Assembly: GCA_027625915.1 (NCBI GenBank)
Contig: JANTQA010000016.1
Location: 1,121,001 to 1,185,000 of the forward strand
Source of the DNA: Anaeramoeba flamelloides
Lineage: Eukaryota > Metamonada > Anaeramoebidae
DNA: 64,000 nt
Direction of reading: 5' to 3'
Both the position numbers and the translations under genes were made by a program. The notes beneath the pieces are model-generated. The model was not told where the DNA came from. It saw only the letters and a program-made list of their open reading frames with translations, and did not search any database. Below, piece by piece: positions 1-10,926 of this stretch (the first letter of the stretch is position 1; the number at the start of each line of letters is the position of its first letter).

Positions 1-1466
1 TCAATTTCTTAAAAAAATAAAAGAAAATGCAAAATTAAAATTTGAATAAATTAAAAATAAAAAAAATTAGAGTTTAGAAATAAAAATTTTAATTTGGTTA
101 GAGCATGGATATAAATTCTATAAAACCCCCTCCAATAAAATTATGAGCGAAGTCAATTAAATGTATATGATAATAAAATAAAAAATAGTATTTTAAAAAA
201 AATAATTTTTCTAAAACAAAGTCAATTTTTGTATTATAAATAGGTTTTTTGAAAAGGATAAAAAAAAATATTATAAAAGTTTTTTTTTGTTTTAATTAAT
301 GATTTTAAAAATACTTAATATAAAACTCGAAAATTTTATGATCATTTTTCCAATTTTTAAATTCTCAATCAAAATATTAAAATACTTTTTTTAAGGATCA
401 AAAATAGAAAAAGGAAAATTTCAAAAAAACATTTTTATTTTGGAGTAAATCTCACTTTTTATAATTTGTGAGACTCTGTATCAAAAAATAACATTTTGAA
501 AATTTAATCTTCTGACAGAAATTCTACTAAAAATAAATCTATTATAGAATCCATTTAGATCTCGAAAAATTGATTGTTTATTTTTTTTACAAATACTTAT
601 TAAATTTCTTGAAATTTAAATTATTATGTCGATATATTATTTCAAATATTCAGAGCATAAACAAGGAAATATTATTATTTAAAACCTTTTTTGAAAAAGT
701 TATAACTTTTTTTTTTTTTAGAATTATTAATTTGAATTATTTTTATTTGTTCGGAAATATTTAAACAATTGAGAAATAATTATAAAACCTATTTATATAT
801 TTTTGGTTTTTAAGTTCTCAGTAACTCACTTAATAGATTAAGATTATGTTGTTAATTATTGATTAAAAATAATCAAATTAAAAAGAATTAATTTAGGTGA
901 AAAGTTGAATTTTCTAGGTTTTAAAAATGTATTTTGGTAGAATTTTTAATTTTGTTATTTGTTTGATTTTTTTATCGGGAATTTTTTTTGTTCAATAAAA
1001 AGAAAAAATTGATTTGAACTCTTCTTTGAATAAAAAAATTATAGATTTTATAAGTTTATAATAATTATTGAAATTTTTTTGAAATAAAGTAGATTCATTT
1101 TTCAGGGATTGTAAACCTTAATAGTTCTATTTTCAAAGTGAAATTTTTGTAACTTCTTTTCCAGATCAAAACTTTCTTTGATAATAGAAAATAAGTTTTT
1201 TGAAAGAATTTGAAAAATAGTATGAACTTTGAATTTTTCAAATATGAAAAAAAAGGATCAAGGTTTTGAAAACAATAATTCATTTCTGAAAATAATTTTA
1301 GAAGTAAGTTTGGTCTTGTGGTAATCAGATTTTTACTTTCCTATTCAATTTCAAGATACGGTAAAATTATTTTTGGATTTGTTATTAAAAGTTATTCGAA
1401 GATTTTTTTAAACTTATATTCCCTTAAAATATCAACTTTCATCGAAAATTTTTCAAATAAAATTGA
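1..1466. other. AT-rich intergenic stretch, no gene seen
   Basis: This is the flank upstream of the uL30-family gene. Only short, low-complexity open frames occur, rich in F, L, K and I as expected by chance in such AT-rich DNA. I see no RNA gene, no recognisable repeat and no clear promoter motif. Confidence 0.6.
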
Positions 1467-2363
1467 ATGACTAAGACAGATTATTCAATTTTGAAATCGC
1501 AGTTGAGAGCAAAAGCTTTTGAAAATATTCTGAAACAGACAAAAGTATCATTTTTTGAAATTACCATTTTTCGAAATAAAAATTACGTAATGAGTAAAAC
1601 ACTATTTAAAAGATTAAAAGGAAAAGTTATTAAAGACACCGTACTCAAAGGAGGGAAAACACTTTCCGTTGTCCGAGAGAAAAGAAGAGCAAGAAAGATC
1701 CGATCAGCACTTCGAGGAAAAAAAAAAGGCTATACCTTACGTGAACCAGGCATTGATTATGTTAGCGCAGAAAAGATCATCAAAACAACAAGACAAAGAA
1801 ACAGATCGTTGTCTGGTCTCCAAAGAAGATCCAGAACCATCCCTGAGTTACCAAAGGAAGACGAAGGGAAATTGGTTTTTGCAATCCGAATGAAGGTCCA
1901 AAATCATTCGCAAATGCACACAAAAGTATTCAAGATTTTAAAGTTGCTAAGATTAAACAAGTTCCACAGCGGCGTCTTTTTAAGGCTTACCAAAGCTACC
2001 CACCAGCTATTACATCTTGTTTCTCCTTACGTTGTTTATGGATTTCCTTCGACCTTGTCTGTACGTAATTTAATTTTTAAGCGATCATACATTTTGAAAA
2101 ACGGCGAGAAAACTGCATTGTCTTCAAATAAGCTTGTTTCTGAAAGACTAGGAAAATTTGATGTCATATGTATTGAAGACTTAGTCGCTCAAATTGTGGA
2201 TCGAAAAGCATATTTTAATAAATGCACACAATTCTTGCTTCCCTTTAAATTGAATTTTGAAAGAGACTTTTATAAGAATTTATTAAGGAAGCATGGAATT
2301 CAAAAAATTAAATATGGTAACATCAATGAAAAAATAGATGACATGATTAAGCAAATGAATTAA
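1467..2363 (+). CDS. uL30-family protein, likely Rlp7/RPL7L1-type ribosome-biogenesis factor
   Basis: The intronless 298-residue protein has the eukaryotic uL30 (RPL7) fold. Residues about 134-298 contain KLVFAIRMKV, a KILKLLRLNKFHSGVFLRL core, SPYVVYGFPS, RNLIFKR, LGKFDVICIEDLV, FLLPFKLN and a terminal IKQMN. These match the conserved blocks of RPL7 and its paralogue. The TPFKLN-region tail resembles yeast Rlp7 and human RPL7L1 more than ribosomal RPL7, whose extended lysine/glycine-rich C-terminal block is missing, so I favour the nucleolar 60S-assembly paralogue. The basic N-terminus (residues 1-130) includes ILKSQLRAKAF, comparable with the LLKKRK segment of RPL7L1, which supports this start over a second Met at residue 42. 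The TAA stop falls right after the family-conserved terminal Asn, so TAA is a genuine stop here. Ordinary divergent RPL7 is the main alternative. Confidence 0.85.
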   Translation: MTKTDYSILKSQLRAKAFENILKQTKVSFFEITIFRNKNYVMSKTLFKRLKGKVIKDTVLKGGKTLSVVREKRRARKIRSALRGKKKGYTLREPGIDYVSAEKIIKTTRQRNRSLSGLQRRSRTIPELPKEDEGKLVFAIRMKVQNHSQMHTKVFKILKLLRLNKFHSGVFLRLTKATHQLLHLVSPYVVYGFPSTLSVRNLIFKRSYILKNGEKTALSSNKLVSERLGKFDVICIEDLVAQIVDRKAYFNKCTQFLLPFKLNFERDFYKNLLRKHGIQKIKYGNINEKIDDMIKQMN

Positions 2364-2869
2364 AGTCATTTTTTGTCTTTTTGATTATTTTTTGCTTTTT
2401 TAAAAATCTCTCTCTTTCTTTCTTTTTTTTTTTTACACAGAATTTTTTTAAAATAATATCCAATTATTCTTTTAATAAAAGTTAGCAAAATAATTTTTTA
2501 ATTTTCTTTGAGAATTTTGCTTTTATTTTTTGAATTTCATTTTTTTTTTGGAAAATGGTATGTTGAGATTTGAAATAAAATGAAAAAAAAAAAAAAAAAT
2601 GATCAGAGTTCCCAAAATGATTCCATTTTTGGAATTTTTAGAATCTCAAAAATTAAAATTTGGAATCATAATATCAAAATGATTACAATGGAATCAATTT
2701 TTATAAAGAATTTTCTACTTTTTAAAGTACCTTTGACGAATAATTTTTCAAAAATATCAAAAATTATTTTATTCTGATTCCATTAAAATCCAAAAAGAAT
2801 TTTTTTGAATTGGTACCAAAACTCAATTAACAAAAAAAAAAATGATTCCTTTTTATTATTATTATTTAA
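2364..2869. other. T-rich 3' flank and intergenic DNA
   Basis: The stretch holds pyrimidine runs just after the uL30-family gene, probably its 3' UTR and terminator region, followed by AT-rich DNA. The one short K-rich frame at 2580-2777 looks random. No gene is seen. Confidence 0.5.
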
Positions 2870-3420
2870 GGGGGGAGTTTTTAACCTCTCTTATTTGCAG
2901 TTATGTTTTCAAGAATTGAAAAGAATAAAGTAAAATCAAATAGATTGTACTTTATTCTTTTCAATTCTTGAAAACCGCAGTTAGCTGTTCTTGAGTTTTC
3001 TGTTTATTTGTAAAATCAATAGATTTTCGTTAGGTTTTTTTTGAGTTTTCTAATTTATTTTGAAAATTGATAGATTTTCGAAATAAAACAGAAAACCTCA
3101 AAAAAACCTAGAATACTTCACATAGATTACCGAAAACCTCCAGAAAAGCTGGCACTCTACGGCAATTCACATTAGGTTTTCTAGAATTTAAAAGAATTGA
3201 GTAAAATCTTTGATTTTTCTCTATACTTTTGAATTTTGGAAAAGCTGGGCACTCCTTTAGGTTTATAAGAGTTTTCATTTTATTAGGAAAATCAATAAAT
3301 TTTCGTTAGGTTTTCTTGAGTTTCAAAAATTAAAAAAAAAAAAAAAAAAAACTAGACACACAACGACACTCTACAGCACTCTCTGACACTTCCCGAATTC
3401 CTAAAATTTTTTCTTAGGAA
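2870..3420. repeat. Foldback-repeat block A (GTTAGGTTTT family)
   Basis: The block starts with a G-run (GGGGGGAGTTTTTAAC) and contains successive hairpin modules. The first is a perfect 28-bp inverted repeat, 2905-2932 against 2948-2975, with a 15-nt loop. Then come modules beginning GTTAGGTTTT(C/T)TTGAG and their complements ending AAAACCTAG. The block closes with short near-tandem units like CGACACTCTAC at about 3358-3392. The same modules and the same closing units recur in five other places in this window. No coding capacity is seen. Confidence 0.8.
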
Positions 3421-3739
3421 TTATATTAAAGACTCAAAAATAAGTTTATTACCCACTAAGGCTAATAATCAGGTTGGGTCCTTTTATATAATAATATTAA
3501 AAATATTATTGTTTTTTAATATATTAGATATATTAATTTTTTTTTAATTCAGATATCCAGATTGTGTGATTATTTTCATAGGTTGGGTAATTCGAGAGAA
3601 AATGGCCCATATCTCCAATGATATTTAGATTACATTTTTTACATAATTCACAATATTTTGATTTATTTTTATTCATAACATAAGAATATCTACAAGGTAA
3701 TTTGTAAAATTTTCTGAGTTTTTGTATTGAAGTAGAGCC

Positions 3740-4225
3740 CTTTCATTTTAAATATCTTTTAGCCGTTGGGTTTTTTTTTATTTTTTATTTTTGTTTTGAT
3801 TAGAAAATCAATAGATTTTCGAAACAAAAACTAAAAGTGAAAAAAACCTCGGTACTTTTTGTTAGGTTTTCTTGAGTTTTCTGTTTCTTTGAAAAATCAA
3901 TAGATTTCCCCAATAAAATAGAAAACCTTACAAAAAACTAGAATACTTCACTAATAAAATAGAAAACCTCATAAAAACCTAAGACGCTTTACAAATACAG
4001 CCAGTTTCACTTTTAAGGTACAAACTTTCAACGAAATTTAAGGCACAAAAAAATCTCAAATTAAGGTACAAAATTTGGAATTTTTTTTTTTACAATTTAT
4101 TTTTACTAGAATTTGAATTTTGTGCCTTAATTTGAGATTTTTTTGTGCCTTAAATTTCGTTGATAGTTTGTGCCTTAAAAGTGAAACTGACTGTAAAACA
4201 GAAAACCTCAAGAAAAGATATGCAC
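3740..4225. repeat. Foldback-repeat block B, split by a MITE
   Basis: The same foldback family as at 2870 is present, with GTTAGGTTTTCTTGAG at about 3860 and complementary copies of its AAATAAAATAGAAAACCTC half at about 3900-3990. The last complementary unit is cut by a TA-flanked MITE at 3998-4193. Removing the MITE and one TA restores the repeat sequence seen uninterrupted at 27250-27320, which dates the MITE insertion after the block. Confidence 0.8.
3998..4193. mobile_element. Palindromic MITE, family CAGTCAGTTCC, copy 1
   Basis: The 196-bp element is flanked by TA on both sides (3996-3997 and 4194-4195). Its halves are inverted repeats: CAGCCAGTTTCACTTTTAAGG at the left and the complement at the right, with repeated AAGGCACAAA/AAGGTACAAA motifs inside each arm. 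Terminal CAGT and TA target duplication are hallmarks of non-autonomous Tc1/mariner elements. It has no coding capacity. It sits inside foldback block B, whose empty site can be rebuilt. Confidence 0.88.
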
Positions 4226-4925
4226 TTGGCGATAAGATTACTTATTTATAGTTTTATGATTTAAAAAATTATTCTTTTGATTCCATTTCAAAATAAAAGA
4301 ATTTACTCAGCACAAATAAATATAAAAAAAAAAAAAAAACAGTATTTGATGAAAAAGTTATTAATACTAAAACTTCAAGAAGAAACCCCCCGAATATTTA
4401 TTTTTTTGAAGAAATATTACATTCTTTTGATACAATTTTAAAAATAAAATATTTATTAATTATTAAATTTTGAGTATGATGTGATTCGATCGAAAAAATC
4501 AAATTTCAACAAGAAAGAAGTTGAGATTTTTTATTTAAAAGTTCAAAAGAATCATTTGATTCCATCGAATACAGAAAATATTTATTTTGGTTTGTTTCAA
4601 AAAAGAATCAAAATGAGAACTTTGATTTAAACTGATTCAAATTTCAATTTCTATTTTTTTTTGGTTTTCAGAATGGGGTGAATTTGAAATTCAAAGTAAT
4701 CTAAATATTTATTTGTTTTATATATGGTAGCTCATATTTATTTTGTTTGGAGTGGATCAATCTTTGACTTAGTACGCATTTTAATAGTCTTTCAAAAAGA
4801 AATTGTTTGCCAATTTATTTTCTTTTTTGTTTTCTTTAATCTAAATTAATGAGTATGATACTATTAAATGTATTTAAAATCAACTTATTCATGTATAAAA
4901 AAGTAAAGACTTTCAGATTAAGATA

Positions 4926-5119
4926 TAGTTAGTTCCACTTTTAAGATACAAACTTTTAATGAAATTTAAGACACAAAAAAATTTTCAAATTATAGCACAA
5001 AAATCAACTTCTAGTTAAAATAATTTGAAAAAAAAAAAAAAAAAAAATGTACTTTAATTAGAGATCTTTATCTACCTTAAATTTCGATGAAATTCTGTGT
5101 CTTAAAAATCGAACCACTG
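4926..5119. mobile_element. Palindromic MITE, family CAGTCAGTTCC, copy 2
   Basis: This 194-bp copy has TA at both flanks (4924-4925 and 5120-5121). It keeps the AGTTCCACTTTTAAGA arm, the AAGACACAAAA and AGGTA-like internal units and a poly-A/T centre, but it is more diverged than the copies at 3998 and 5487, so it is probably older. Confidence 0.75.
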
Positions 5120-5486
5120 TATTCTAAACTCTCATTAAAAACTTTAAAGAGACCAAAATCCATTTTTTTATAAGAAAAAAATTATTAAATATTTTCAAGA
5201 AGAAAATACCAAATTATACTCCTCTATCAATTGAAATGTTAATACTTGTTTATAAATTAGATTACTTATAAAAAAATAAAAAAGTATAAATAATAATAAA
5301 TTAAATGTGTGTTAAAAATTTTGGATGAGGATAGAAAATCAGAAAATATATTATTAAATTTGTTTAAATTCTATTCACAATATTGATTGATCAAATATTT
5401 AGATACTTTAACTAATTTTATTTGTGTTACTCTGGTTTGAAATGTACAATTTTAACACAAAATAAATTGTTCTAAAAAAGTTTTTA

Positions 5487-5688
5487 CAGTCAGTTCCACT
5501 TTTAAGACACAAACTTTCAACAAAATTTATTGCACAATAAAAATCTCAAATCAAGGTACAAAATTCAAGTTTTAGTAAAATGAATTGTAAAAAGAAAAAA
5601 AAAATTCTATATTTGGTACCTTAATTTGAGATTTTTTTTGTCACTTAAATTTCATTGAAAGTTTGTGCCTTAAAAGTGGAACTGACTG
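5487..5688. mobile_element. Palindromic MITE, family CAGTCAGTTCC, copy 3
   Basis: At 202 bp this is the best-preserved copy: CAGTCAGTTCCACTTTTAAG at the left end, its exact complement at the right end, TA at 5485-5486 and 5689-5690. The arms carry the AAATTT-AAGGCACAAAA unit twice. It is non-coding and Tc1/mariner-like by its ends and target site. Confidence 0.88.
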
Positions 5689-5699
5689 TAACGAAAGGA

Positions 5700-8600
5700 A
5701 CAAGTTAAAGTAGTCATATAATTGTATTTTTTATTTTTTTTTTGTTTTTGGAAAAATATTTTCATGATTGTAATCTGTTTTAGTAAGAAGAGTTACAAAG
5801 GAAAAGGATTAATGTGGTTACTTGCTAATACTGAAACACTAAAACATAACAGTCTGAGTATCTCGTTCAGTAAAACAAAAAATATAATAATAAAAAAAAA
5901 TTAAAAGATGAAGAAATGGTATTCTATATTTTCAAAAATAAAAATCATTTCCAATTTGAATAAAATTCTATTATTATTATTATTTTAACAGTTTAAATAA
6001 TGTATAAATTTTTGAATTTCAGTTAATATATATATATATTTATATATATATATATTATAAAAGAAAAAATGAAGAATAATTATAAATTAATTTTTTTTCT
6101 AATTCATTTTTCTTGGGTTATTGTTAATAATTATTTGTTCTTAGATATAAATTCTAACTTTTATTTTAGTTTTATGTGTTTTTATTTTTGGATTATTAAA
6201 AAAAAATCATCATTTGATTTATGAAAATGTGAAAGTTATAATAGGAATAAAATGGGCTTGATAAATTAAACTGGTAAAAGAATACTGTGATCCTTAATTT
6301 GGTATTTAAACCACCCTTCCATAAAAAAAAAATAAACAAATGTTTTTTAGGTCTTTAATTCAATTTGGTCTTGATTTGAAAAAAATATTTTTTGTGTAAA
6401 ATATCTTTTTTTATTATATCAACTTTATTTTTCAAAACTTGAATATAATACACCTGATTGACCAGAGTTCACAAAACTATCTTGAACGAAAATTGTAAAA
6501 AAAAAATATTGATTGAAGTAATTAAGAATTCTCATACTCACTTTTCAATTCAAAATGGGAACCAATAAAAATACATCGATAATATCCGCGTCAAAACACT
6601 AATCTAATTTTCCCCTCACTATCTCAATTTGTCAGTATATGTTTACAAATAGTAGATCAAACTTAGAATCACATTTTATCAAAACAATTACACTATTTAT
6701 TTTCATAACTAAACCGTCAAGTAAATGATTAAATTAATTTCAAACATAATTTATTAAAATCGAAAAATAATTACAAACCAATAATAAAAAAATCATTGTT
6801 TTTTCTTTTTTTTTCATTTTTTTTTTTATCAAAGTCAATTTGAAAAAAAAAAAGTTTGAAATAAAAATTAACAATAAGAAAATTAAGGCTATATAATTTC
6901 TTTTAAAAATTCATACATTAACAATAAAAAATATTATTTCAAAAAATTTTAATTTTTCAAAAAATTCTGAATTTTTGCAGAGTTGTTCCATTAAAAGACA
7001 TAATTAAGTTTTTTATAATATTTTATATTTCGAAAAATAATCTATTTTTAATGTATTTATGTTTTGTGAACGACATTTTTTCTCTGAAAAATATTATTAA
7101 TCTTATTTCTGAACAATTCATATCTGATTTTCTTCTTATAAAATAAAAAATTGATTTTTTCATTTTTAATTGGGAACTTTTTAATGTAATGATGTTTATA
7201 TTGTTTAATTTTACTTATTGTATATATCCATTATTATATGTAACAAGTTATTCTTCCTATTTCTTGTGTAGATTTGAAAGACCAATTATAAAAAATAATT
7301 AATATTGGAAAAAATAAATTGGAAAACTTGGAGAGAAACAGGGTTAAGTTTCCAGTACAAAGACTTCAAAAAACAATCATTACTTAAATTATTCGGATTT
7401 TGTTTTTAAAAAAGTCATGAACTTACAATTATGGTTATTCTAATTTCATGAAAAGTGAATATACTTTTTTGTTAATTAACAAATCATTTATTGACTAAAA
7501 AAAATGTTAAATTGGGTGATCTTGTGAAAATTGAAATTAAAAGTTTTTTTGTAAAAATTTTATCTTTTGATAAAGCTGTTTTGGAACCTTGTGAAAATGT
7601 GTCATAGTATGGTATTATAATCAAGATCCCTTTTCAATGGTTATTTATTCTTGATTTCACAATATGTTAGAGTTATGTTCAATTGTATAAATGTATTTTT
7701 AAGAGGAAGTTAAATAAATGTAGTGAGAAGGAAAAAAAGAAAGATTTAAATTACATCTTGTTTTTTAAAATAATTTCGAAAGATCAATACTTTTTTTTTT
7801 TTTAATTTTAAATTAATTTGTTTCCAAAAATTATTTTCTCTATAGATTAATTTAAAACCAATGAGATATTTGTTGATTTACAAGAATGTTGAGCTGAGAA
7901 ATCTTCTTAAAAAATTAAAAATTTTATTTTTTTTTTTTAAATTTGGCTTTTAGGAGAAAACAATTTTTAAAATACATTTATAGGAATTTTTACAAGATGT
8001 TTTCAAAGAACACAGAAGGTATGGTATAATTGTAATAACTGGCAAAAAAAAGAATGACCAAAATAAGGAATAAATGAGATTGATAATAATAATTGGAATC
8101 TGTTTTTTTTTTTTTTTTTGTTTAAATAATCTTTAATAAAATAAATAAGTACTCAGTATTCAAAAATTATGCCTTAATATTTTTTTTATTATTTTGTGTT
8201 ATCTGACTAATTGGTGGGTATATTTAATATGTGAGACACTATAATCAAATTCAAAATTTAAAATTGTAGAAAGCCTAAAAGTTCCCGATTTGCTCTCAAT
8301 CCACTCCGTTATTACTTATTATTGTGTTTAGGACAAATGGGTAATTTTACTTTTATATTTTAATAAGTAAAATTTCTGCCAGATAAGAACATCTTTTATT
8401 TTGAATTTATCAAGTTTTTATTCTTAATTCAAAAAAATTGTCTATCAAAAACTGTATTAGTAAATTCTTGTAAATAAAATAATTTGTTATATTTGAGTTT
8501 TTCTTTTTTTCACAAATTTATAAATACTTTTTATCCTCGAACAGACTGGATTCCAATACTTTGAATAGACTAAAAGGGGTTAACCTTAAGTATCTGATCA

Positions 8601-10926
8601 GGCAAAATTACTAATTCCTTAAAAATTTGTAATTCCAGATCTGATTATTTTCTTTTGAAAAAAAAAATTTCATTCAAAAAAAGATTGTACTCTTTTTTGA
8701 ACCATAGATTATTCACCGTGTCTTTGTTTCAAGAAACCCTTAAAAACTTGTTTAAAGTTTCTTCAAAATGCCCTACAAAGACATTTTATCCAAATTGGTT
8801 TATCTTTCAATGGTAACAAGTAAGTATTTGCAAATTTCTTTTTGAAATTTAATCACTTTGATAGTAATAATTATTTCTATGCAGAAAACTTGGTTATTTT
8901 TGTTCTTTATGAAAAGAGTAAATAATAAAAAACAAAAAAAGTTATTTTACCTAAAAAAATTTACTTTGTGATTTTAATTGAAAAATAAGACAATTCTCAT
9001 CTAAAAAAATCAAAAAAATAAATTTTCTCGAAAAAGTTTAATCACCAAGAGTTTAAAAAATATTTTCTCTTTTCATTGTTTGAGAAGTTCTTGAGTTTTG
9101 TTCAAAAGATCTATATTTTGATAAAATGATTTTAAAACAGAAAAAAAAAATCTTTTTTTTTTGAAAAAATGACAGTATTTTTTTTACATCAACCACTGTA
9201 ATTATTTGGATCAATACAAATAAACTTTTATTGTTTATTATATTACAAATTGGTGTGGTGACACAAACTTTAGGTGATTGTTACTGAATAAACAAAAAAA
9301 ATCACCAATTTTTCGAGAGAGGATTTTGAAAAATCAAAGTACCAAGAACAATAAGATCACTGATAAAAAAAATATTTGGAACAAAATTTTTCTTGAACGT
9401 TCCCAAAAATTAAATTAAAAATTAAATTAACCCACAAAAAAGAAATTACAACGTCCTACTGGAATTGAATAATTTTTTGTTACCTTAGATCTTGGAAAAT
9501 CTTTTTCCTTGAAAATTAGATTAAAATTTTGTTATATTTATTTAAAACTCGATTTTCAATTCAATTAACTTGGGAATTCGAAGTTCTAAAATATTTGTTA
9601 TTTTATTATGAAACTTTATTATGAATGATGGTCTGTTAACTGAGTATCTGATATATCTAACTTTATTTTTTTGATTATATTTTTTCCCCAAATGATTTTA
9701 ACATTTTGATAATATTCTCTTTCAAAAAGAATTTTACAACAAAATTGTCAAATTTTGTATTTCTCCAAAAGGAAATTGGAAAAAAAAAAAGTTAACTTTC
9801 AAAATAGAAGAGTAATTTGAAAATAAGTAAAAAAATATTATTCAAATAATTTTTTGATAATTTATTTTGCCTTCTCGTGTTAAGAGTGTTTGTTAAAACT
9901 CAAATCTTTAAAATTGCAAGTGTTGTTGATTTTTGGTCTTATGCTAGCGATTTTTAGTTAAAGTTTCGATGCCATCTATGAAAGCCAAAAAGTTACAAAA
10001 ATAAAAAACTAAATAGTATTTAAAAAAGAATTTTTTATTTATTTAGGATTGATTTAAACTCTTTACCCCGATATATATAAACCGAATAATTAATTTGTAC
10101 GGTTAGATATTCGATAAAGTATTTGTTTTTGAAAAAGGGTTAATTATTTGTTTAGAATTGTGAAGTGATTTTACTTTAGAATTTCCAAAAGTTACAACAG
10201 TGTTTCTTTGCAATTAACCTGTAATACAAAAATCGAAAAAATAAGAAATGTAAAACTTGGAAGAGATTATTGAAGAGTATGTGAAATTTTTCTCGCGACC
10301 CAAAATTTATTCTATTTTTGTAAATATAAAAATAATTGATACACCATCCTTTATTTTTGATTTTATTTTTTCAAAATAAAATCTTCAAAATTCACTTACA
10401 AAAATTGAAAATTAAAATTTTGAGAAGAAAATATATTTGTGAAATGGTAAAGTTCCTCTATAATTATTGAGCCATATTTGAGAAACTTTACCATTTGACA
10501 AAATATATAAATTTTTTGTTGACTTTACATATAAAAAGCTTCGACTTTTAAAATCACTTTTCAACAATTTTGATTTTTGTTCTGATCATCTTGTTTAAAA
10601 AATATCATTTTCGAAAGTTTTTTACTTGCCTTTTTTTTTTTTTCAAAAAATTTGATTGTAGTGTGTGATTACATGAATATTTATGAAGAGTTTAAGAGAT
10701 TGAAAAAAAATTTCAAAAAAAATAATAATGTATATTTTTTTGTTACTTTTTTCTTGTTACCTTTGTAAGAACTTGAATTGTGAATATTTTTCATTTTATA
10801 AAAAAAGACCTAATTTTTGCCTAATAAAATACATTTTTTATATTTTACTTTTTACAAAAAATTAAAAAAAAATCTTTGTTTTTATTTTTAAAGATTTATT
10901 AGTTTTTGAAAACTAAAAAAAGTACA
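5700..10926. other. 5.2-kb gene-poor AT-rich stretch
   Basis: No convincing coding frame, RNA gene or conserved motif is visible. Short features seen are a (TA)n hairpin at about 6020-6057, several A or T homopolymers, and an isolated 17-bp hairpin at 10442-10496. The small frame at 5722-5904 is low-complexity and looks random. Confidence 0.55.
10442..10496. repeat. Isolated short hairpin
   Basis: Arms 10442-10458 (AAATGGTAAAGTTCCTC) and 10480-10496 are complementary over 17 bp with one mismatch, separated by about 21 nt. It could be a transposon relic or a structured transcript. I see no second copy in the window. Confidence 0.6.
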
